From: Undaria pinnatifida
Lineage: Eukaryota > Sar > Phaeophyceae > Laminariales > Alariaceae
DNA: 64,000 bases
Direction: 5' to 3'
NCBI GenBank assembly: GCA_012845835.1
Contig: JABAKD010000002.1
Span: 14,653,129 to 14,717,128, forward strand
Position 1 is the first letter of the stretch; each line of letters begins with the position of its first letter. The position numbers were made by a program, and so were the translations under genes. The notes beneath the pieces were generated by a model. That model saw nothing but the letters and a program-made list of their open reading frames with translations. It had not been told where the DNA came from and made no database searches. Shown piece by piece: positions 12,301 through 21,300 of the stretch.

Positions 12301-15300
12301 CGACAAGGATATCGCCGAATCAAAGAAACCGCAGCTGCACTAGTAATAGCAGAGCCTCGAAACATTTGGTTGACGACCACACGATGCCATCACGAACAAG
12401 GCGAAGCGGACACGAACAGGTCTTCGACCCTCATCTACACGCGTGGCACTTATCCCGTGTGGTGCGTTGGTGCACTACTAAAACTCTCACCGACATCCCA
12501 GACCGTGTCGCCGTCGCGTACGTGTAGGCCCATTCTCCCGTATGTCTTATCCTCGAAAATCTCCCTATAAATGAAAAACGCCTCTTCTTCTGCTTTCCTG
12601 GCACACCACACGTTTAACCTGTTCGGCATCTCCCGCAGCACGAGCTTCGCTTCAACATCATCCTCGCTTAACGTTGGACGACCGCCACGATCATCCCCTC
12701 CACCTTGTCCACAACAAGCACCGCCGCGCCGAGCATCCTTCGACATCATATTCTGGCCTTCCTCAGCGATCCCAGCCCCCTCGCAGTCCCGCATGCCCTT
12801 CTTGAAGTGCTCCTCTGCCCCGTTTTCCTCTAGCATGTTCGTCGGTTGTCGCGCAGTAGCTATACTTGCAGTTGTGTCGGTAGTCGTGTCAGTAGTGGAT
12901 CCTGTAGTCGTGTCGGTAGTGGTGCAAACAGCGCGACGCCGAGCATCCTCCGACAACGCACCGTCCAACGCCCCGCGCTCCCCGGCAAGGTCAACCCCCC
13001 CGGGGTCCCGCGCGCCTCTCTCGACTTCCTCCTCTGCCCAGCTAGCAGCTACTATTTTCGTCTGTTGTCGCGCAGAAAGTTTGGGCGGAGCGCTGGTGGT
13101 GTTGGTAGTAGTAGTGGTAGTAGTAGTTGTAGTGGTAGTAGTGGTAGTAGTAGTAGTGGTAATGGTGGTGGTAATGGCGGTGGTGGTGGTAATGATGATG
13201 GTGGTGGTAGTAGTAGTGGTAGTAGTGGTAGTAGTGGTAGTGGTAGTGGTGTTGGTAGTTTTGTTGTTGGCGGTGTTGGTAGTTTTGTTGTTGGCGGTGT
13301 TGGTAGTGGTGTTGGTAGTGGTGTTGGTAGTGGTGTTGTTGGCGGTGTTGGTAGTGGTGTTGGTAGTGGTGCCGGTAGAGATGCCGGTAGTGGTGGTGGA
13401 TGGGCGGTAAGGTGGTGCCGGTGACGACGGAACCTGGTGGCGATGCATGAAGGTGGACAGCGAGTCGAGAGCGTTGTCCAGCCCGTTTTCCGCGCGCACT
13501 TTGACTCCGAAGCACGCAGCTCGCAGCTTGACCTTTCTTGCAGCATGCAGGGGATACCGTACACAGTGCAGAAGGAAGCAAGAAGATGGCATGAGAGCAC
13601 GAAGACAGTGTAAAGAGCTACAAGACAGTGTGAAGGCAAAAACACAATGGTCCACGCATAGCAAAACGGGAGGTGTGGCCCTAGGCAGTCGGAGGTGTGA
13701 TACTAGTAATGCCCGTAAGAACAGCACGCTTGTTCACTGCTGGTTCGCTGTCGTTCACATGCATCGAATTAATAGTGCAATCGCTTCGAATTCGCATGCT
13801 TCGATCGTAGACGGGAATGTCATACTCTGGATCACTTTCGACAAAACGCGACCAACCCTTAGCGCCCTATCGTGTGTTCTATAGCATGCTATCTCTGTAT
13901 TGTGGACGATTCATAGTCCTATATGTGCTGGAATTTGCACAGTGCTGTGTGCTTCATGTTACCAATACGGCGAGCGCAAAGTAAGGGGCAAGAACAGCCC
14001 TCAATGTGTGCGCACACAGTGACTTTCACACGAAGTTGCTACTGCCCGCACATTTTCTCATCGTCATAATCTAGTCCGTGATCCCAAGACAGGCTCCTCT
14101 AACTCTGGACGGGAAGAATACTGCAGGACAAACGAAATGTACCGTTCGTTACCAACAGCAATAACTGATCACATTTACTCTGTGATCGACAAACACGAAA
14201 AACAACGGGACCAACCTGTGGAGTGAGGGCCGAAAGAATGCACGCCGCCGCCTTGCCAACCAAGGCATCACGGGACACACTGGATGACAATTCAGGTCCC
14301 ACGAAGAGCGACCTCTCCATCACACTCCCCACCGCCAAGAAGCGTATTCGCTCGGCCCAGAACAACTGGTCCAGCTGTTGCGGGCAGATAACTTCGTCAT
14401 GTCAGCCGAAGCCGCGCGTGTGTCGGTCAAAGCGAGATGGCAGCATGAATATTGGGATAAGTTGGGAGCTTTAGGAACGAAACGCCCGTCGCGTCGATCC
14501 CCGAGAGCGTGCATAATCGATTCATCGTTATACGCGTTTGGCTATGATCCTGCTATGTATTGCAGGCTCGGGGCTCGGGCATATCGCTTTTAGCCTACGG
14601 GCCACGTCTTCATACACAATAGCGGGTGGAGGCACAAGTAGCCGCCAAACAAACTAAGGTGTGCATTTTCGTTGATCAACTGCTCTTCGGCGAAATGTGT
14701 TCTGTTCTACGTCTGCCCCGCTGTCGGGCCCGTCGACACGCAAGATAGTGGGTTAATTGACATCTGGAGCATTCCACGGTTACAACGCCTAAAGCAATCA
14801 GGGGTTTTCACATAACTAGGTGTTCGAAATATCTGTCTCGGTGTGTCATCGATCTTTAGGACGCACGAGTGGATTGTGCATCCAAGCCATCAGTGCCAAC
14901 GCCGACCTTTAAAACTCAAGTTCCTAAAATATACGGTAGCTACGTGCCCGTGCCCTGTACGTAGGCAGCGGATACGATCAGGCTGTTCGACCTCCAGAAT
15001 ACCGCTTTTGCCAAAACATTACACTCACCGTGTGGAATCCCCGCCCTCAAAACAGCGGCCGTAGTGCCGCTTCCTCCGTGATGAATCGCCAGTGAGCATC
15101 GCGGAAGAAGTATTTCATGGGCAACAGAGCCAACATGCACCTGGCAGGAGCAGCAGCAGTAGCAGCAGCAGGAAGAGGAGGAGCAGCAGCAACAACAGCC
15201 GCAATAACAGCAGCAGGAGCAGAAGCAGCAGGAGCAGGAGCAGCAGCAGGAGCAGCAATTTCAACAATGCAAAAATGCGCTCAGTTCCACCAGTCCCGTC

Positions 15301-18300
15301 AAAACGGTGTCGACAAAAAACGCAGCACCCGGTGGGGTCGCGTTTATGCGACGAACTCGAAAGGGCGTCCCGACAGCATGCTCCTCTACCGGATGGATAG
15401 TCGCTTCCCGTTATATTATACTATGCCGCCCACTTTTTCTTTTACAAGCATACAAGCACACAAGCATATAAGCATACAGCCATTGCCGTGCACTGCTCAC
15501 TCTGGTTCCCGAGCAACCCCTCGTCCACTTAGTCCACTTCAGCCACTCCGGTGGGACACCCTCTCTATGCCCACCGGTGCTGTTTGTTAATAACCCGAAA
15601 ATTCCCAAATACACTTACCTGAGAAAGCAATTGAATGTACCAGGTATTCGTTACTGTAGCCATCCCTGTAGATTCACACCCCTAGGTTGCTCACCAGCAC
15701 ATCAGCATCGTCCGTTGACGCCGTAAACTCTTTCAGCACGAACTCCGTGGCGGAGTCTAGCTCCTTGAGGTGACTGCCCCTTTTTGCATCCACACCACCG
15801 AAGAAACCTTCCCCAGCACTCGCAGTTTCGCGAGCCGGCAGAACAACCAGACACCTAGTGCCTGCCTGTCGCGCTCCGAGTAGAACCACTTGAAGGGCAG
15901 ACGCGAGCCTGTATCCCGGGGGACACATGGCCCACATCGAGCCGAAACCGACATAGAGCGGGCGGTCCTCCCGCGCAGACAAGAACGCCTCCACACCCGA
16001 CGGAAGACACGGCGCTATGTCCGGCGTTTTGACCTTAACGCCAACAGGCAGGCCGTCTCCCGCCATCCCACTTTCTACACACAGGTTTTGGTGAGGCAGG
16101 TCGGTGGACCTTATCGGCGCTTCTTTCCCGCTTTTGGAGGTTCTTGCTTCGTCTGTTTGCCTCCTCCTTGGCATCATCCTGGCTGAGGAAGGATACAAAT
16201 ACCCGCAAACGCGAGCGTTCTCCGGCCAGAAGGGAGACGTGTCCACCACCAACGACGAAAAAAGGTACAACACCAGCGGCAGGTTCATGGGATCCACGGC
16301 GCACGATGAGAAAGGGGGGCTTGTGCCGGCTAACGTCGCCTCCCCCCCGTCATGTCCCGCGAGGACCGCACTGTCTTCGGCGAGAGGGCACGGGTTAAGC
16401 CCCAAGCGTTCTCGAAAATCTCCCCACCTGTCGGTGAACAGTGGCCACATCCAGTGTTCCACGTGAGTCCATGCCGTTTGCCCGTGAACCCGCCCGGCAC
16501 ATACGGCCTTGTTGTCAGTGCAGCTATCACCATTGTCACCAGCGGAGCGTCGGTGCCTAGTGTTGGGTAATGACCCGGCCAATGGAGCCGGATCAGATGT
16601 TGATTCCGCGAGGCGCGCAACTGGGGAGTTACGCGTAGGCGTGCCTGGAAGATGATTAAGACGGCGAAAGAGGCGGGGGTAGCTTCTTCGCATCCTTCCC
16701 GCAAAAGAGCTGGGAATGGGGGCCGCAGTGAGGTAAGGGTGACAAACCACGCTGGGGACCTGGCGAGGGGCAGCAGTGGGCGGTGTATGCGGAACAGAGA
16801 ACGCACGACAGTTATCGGGCGGGAAGGCTCTTCAGCATGGAGCGAAATGTGCCCGTTGCAATGAAACTTCACCCTTCCAAGAAGACACTGCTGTCTATAA
16901 ACCAGTACCAACACGAATACCCAACGTCAATAGGCGTGAAATCTCGTACGAAACACGATAATCGCTCAGGCGGGCAATGCGGGTGATGGCGCGAGCTGGG
17001 TGGGCCCATGGGACCATTTGGGCCAATGTTATATATGGTACCAGGCATGCACTTTCAAGATGGTGCTGCGGGCCTAGGGCGGTGCTTGGCGGGACGGCAA
17101 TCTACACACTGGTGGCACTACTACTAATAGTAGCAAATACCGGCCACAACATACTAGTAGTTGCATCAAAAGGGTTGCCCGCATACCCGCATCTTCTCTG
17201 CCAGATGGTATCCTTCCAGAGCGAACATGTTGAATATAATGAGGCCCGCCCCTTGACACGCCTTGATGCAGGCATCCTCCTGTCGCCGGTTTGCCTTCGC
17301 TTCGGCGTCATCTAGCCCCGCGGTACCTGTCGTATAGGTGCCCAAAGGGAAAGCGTGCGCGGGCGAAGCGACCAAGACCAGACGCTCAGGCACCCCATGG
17401 CAAGGTTCACCTGTTTATGAGTGTTATGTGTGTACATACATATCACACCATTTGTCAACAGACACAGCAACATTACGTATGTATACATACATATCACACC
17501 ATTTATCAACGGGTGCAGCAACAGTACGTCGCAGCAGTGGACGCGTATTCTAACTCCTAAACTGCCGCTACCTAGTACTGTGGAGAGAAAGACTTTTCTG
17601 ATACTTAGCATAAAGATTGCAACGACACTGCAAGAGGTTGGCTAGAAGCGACTTATTTTATAGGAACTTTTCAGGGTTGCATAATCCCCAGATATGTAAG
17701 ACAGCCCTCTCGAGTGGTCTGCTGTAAATGTTGAGCCTCGGATCTCGAGCAGTCTGCTGTAATCGCTCTTCGTTGTCGAGTGGTCTGCTGTAAATTTTGC
17801 GCACCTCGCGTCGACATCAGTTCAATGCCACAATCTCTTGGCAAATTACATCCCGGGAACATACACACCTCCAAGCTCTGTAATTTGGCAGTCCCTGTAC
17901 AACAGCTTTTCCCTTTCTTACAGCCACGGACGATGCTTCTGTAGAGAAAGACATTATGTGTGTATCATGTGTGTACGCTTCTTTTGTGATGTATGAGTGG
18001 AGTGTGAGCTGCCATAAGGACACAAAACGACAAAGAAGAGCGGTGTTTCTTTCGTTTCAAAAGCAGTCGCTCAAGGCTGCCTCTTAGCCGCGCAGCCACA
18101 AAATCAGTATGCAGCAACAATACAGTACGACAGCGATACAACGGCAGCCGCACTTCAAGCTCATGCCTTTGTGCCAGTAGTCACGGTGTATGTGTGGGTG
18201 GTTGGTCCCCAGCAGGAGATTGAACCATGACAATATACAACATACACCATAAAACATACCAGGTACAACATTTTCATTTTCAATGCAACAACCCAACACA

Positions 18301-21300
18301 CGCCGTCGGTTCACATACCAGGTATACGAAACATACATCAGCAACTCATACATATATATATTAAGACTCTTTTTGGGGGGATTCGGTCAGGAGTTTTTTT
18401 CGTCTCAGCCTCGGTATGGGATGCTCGGAACTGGCATTTCTCGGTCAAATCGCTTCGTTCGAGCACCGCCGTCTTCGGGGGGCGGCTCCAACGCCCCTCG
18501 CCCTGCCTTATCCGTTCCGCACCTCGACGTGAACGCGGATGGATGCTGCGCGAGACGAGCGAGAAGCGCGCAAAAAAATTTGCATGTTGAACGGTACTCT
18601 CCAGTTATTCTGCGGATCTTCATGTACGAAGAAGTTAATAAAATAAAACTTGGAAAGACATCATTTCCAAATTGGCGTCATAATTTGTCCCAAAACATAT
18701 AATATTTACTGTAATAAATATCCCCATGGTTCCGCGGTAGGTATCATAGTATTAATAGTGCATTTATTTACTGAATTTCGGTAGGTACACGTACGTGCAT
18801 GGATGTAGACGTGTGGCAAAAGCGCACGCATGACTAAAACGAAGAGGTAGTGATTACGATTTCTGCGCCAGAAAAAGCCACACAGCAGAATTACGAGTGG
18901 CTGCGTCCCCGGCCTCGAGGGTGGTAGCTCGGGCACATCGACATAGTTTGTACTCGTGCAAGTAATATAGATACGAGCAACAGCGCTCACATTGACTGAT
19001 GCTTTACTTCACACACGCTTTTTGTCTGACTTATAGCATGGATGGGGAGGGTGTACCAAAAAACAGGGAATACCATTTCGACATGAAAAACAGGGGAAAA
19101 ATCGTACCTGTTGTTAAACTGCGCCACGCGAAGGTTGCAGTAGTAGTATGGACGGTATCCACGTAAGAAACCAGTGGCATGCATTCGTCCCGGTATCGCA
19201 TCGGCCGGTGGTTCTTTTCCCCTAGAAAGCTCTTTGGAGAAGTATAGTCGGCGTGGAAGGCGTGCTTTGTTGTTGCTGTGGTGCAAGTCTATGTTGCTGT
19301 TTTGGTAGTTTGCCGCGGTCAACTAGAAAGGCGGTCGTGTTCGTACGTAACTGGCAAAAAAAAATGTGTTGCTTTCTCCTTGACGTGCTCCTTGCTGCTG
19401 ATTGCGGATTGATCATATCTAGTGAGTTATATAGAGCCGGTCGCCCCGGTGGTCTATCGGGTGGTCTATCTAGTGCTTACCTTCGAATACTACTAGCATT
19501 GGTCCTTGAATTCAGTTACCATCATTCGTTGTGAGATTTTTTACTTTATTTGCAGAAATGCGAAAATAGAACCAACTAACTGCTGAGAACCCCTAGCAGC
19601 GTGGGTAGGTACAATCGGACGCGAATCGACGAGGGAAGAAAACGCTGAATTCCTCTCGCGATAAAAATTGAGGTATGTACCGTAGTGGGGAGGAGGCAGG
19701 AGGGCCTGCTGAGTGACCCCTGATCTAAGTTACACTACTACTGGGAGGGAGGGGGGGCGAGAATAGTGCAAGGATAATAAATGGGATGGAAAAAAAAAAC
19801 TGATACAAAATCGAGAACAGCTTTTTGAGACAAGCTACACCAACAAGCACTTAATTACAGCAGTACAGGGGGGGTATTCCGATTCAAGATCATCACCCTG
19901 TGACAAGCCGAAGCAGGCGCTCAAAATCACACCCTGGACAATAGGTTCCAGGCCAATAGGCAATCGATAGGATCCTATTCCAATACGAGACCTATTGTTG
20001 CGCGCGATAGGTATCGATGGGTATTTTTCGTAGCCTATTGGGGCCGATAATGGGTATCGATTGGCAAATTCAATGATCTACAGTTGGCCAATAGCCTATT
20101 GTACCCTTTTATCCGAAAATATTTATAAAACAAGTAGGTATCGATAGACATTTTCAGGACGGTGCTGTTTGAGCGATAGGATATTGGCGCTGAGAGACGG
20201 AACCTATGGGTTTGTCCGATAGGTATCGATATACCTTTCACCAAACCTATTGTTTCGGAAAATAGGTATCGATAGACCCTTCACAATTCTATTGTTTCGG
20301 ACAATACGTATTGACAGACCTTTCACCATTCTATTGTTTCGGATGATGGGTATCGATACGCAGACATTTCGCCATTTTATTGTTTCAGTGTTGGAGAGAA
20401 AAGGCGCTCGACAGCCCGTCTAGGTACAATCAACCCTAGTTCGCCGTTCATCATCCACGCCGCACGCCCCTCCAGGACAGCGGACAATCCCCGTGAATGG
20501 CGCTGTCTGTGTTTGTTGTGTCCTAAGAAGCTCGATCGAGGTGGATTGTCTCAACAAGGTGGTGATTATCACGTATGTGTGTTCGATGCGAAGCTCAACC
20601 CTGCCGTGTTTTAGAGCGACCTGTTTGTGTGCCGTCCAGTTCCTTCTTATACCCTGGATAATACCCTATTGAATAGGGTATTGGGCCAACAATAGGTCGG
20701 CAACTATGAGGATCGATACCTATCGCGTGGCACAATAGCCCGGCTTCGGGGTCTATCGATAGGTATTGTAAGCAACAATAGGGTTAAGGCAGTGGCCACA
20801 ATAGCCTATTGTGCGACCGATATGCTTGCGAAGGTGTACATCGATAGGTATCTTGGGCACGAACATATTTTGAAATTTACTCCCAACAGGCTATCGTTCG
20901 AACAATACCTTTTTATCGCCATCAATTAATACGTATTGGTTAAAGCGATAGGTGTGCGATGGTATCGACCGATACCTATTGATCACCGTAATTGATTTGC
21001 AAGGGTATCGATCGATGCCTATTGCCCAATTTAATAGGTTCTCAAGGGTATCGATCGATACCTACTGACAATTTAATATATATATATATATATATATTGC
21101 AAGGGTTTCGATCGATACCTGCTGCTTGTAAATTTACACTCTCGTACTGCTTAAAGAACATGCCTATACGCACCGTATACCCCAGGCTACCTTTTGAATG
21201 AATACCTTGGATGATATATAGATGACATATAGCAATATGTACCTTGACCTACTTCTTGCCTTTTGTTTCAAAACAGCAGATTTACGATAATACCTGGTAT

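Noticed and set aside
12571-13410. 279-codon plus-strand ORF rich in Val and Ala
   Set aside because: Antisense shadow of GT-FkbM exon 6; its Val tract is the reverse of the Thr-encoding trinucleotide repeat.
13042-13645. Minus frames rich in His/Tyr or Pro/Leu over the same repeat
   Set aside because: Out-of-frame readings of the trinucleotide repeat. Only the Thr frame connects to the two enzyme domains.
16330-16914. 194-codon minus frame overlapping GT exon 3
   Set aside because: No glycosyltransferase motifs. The frame one step over carries [10 protein letters not shown] and [13 protein letters not shown] and has the matching splice phases.
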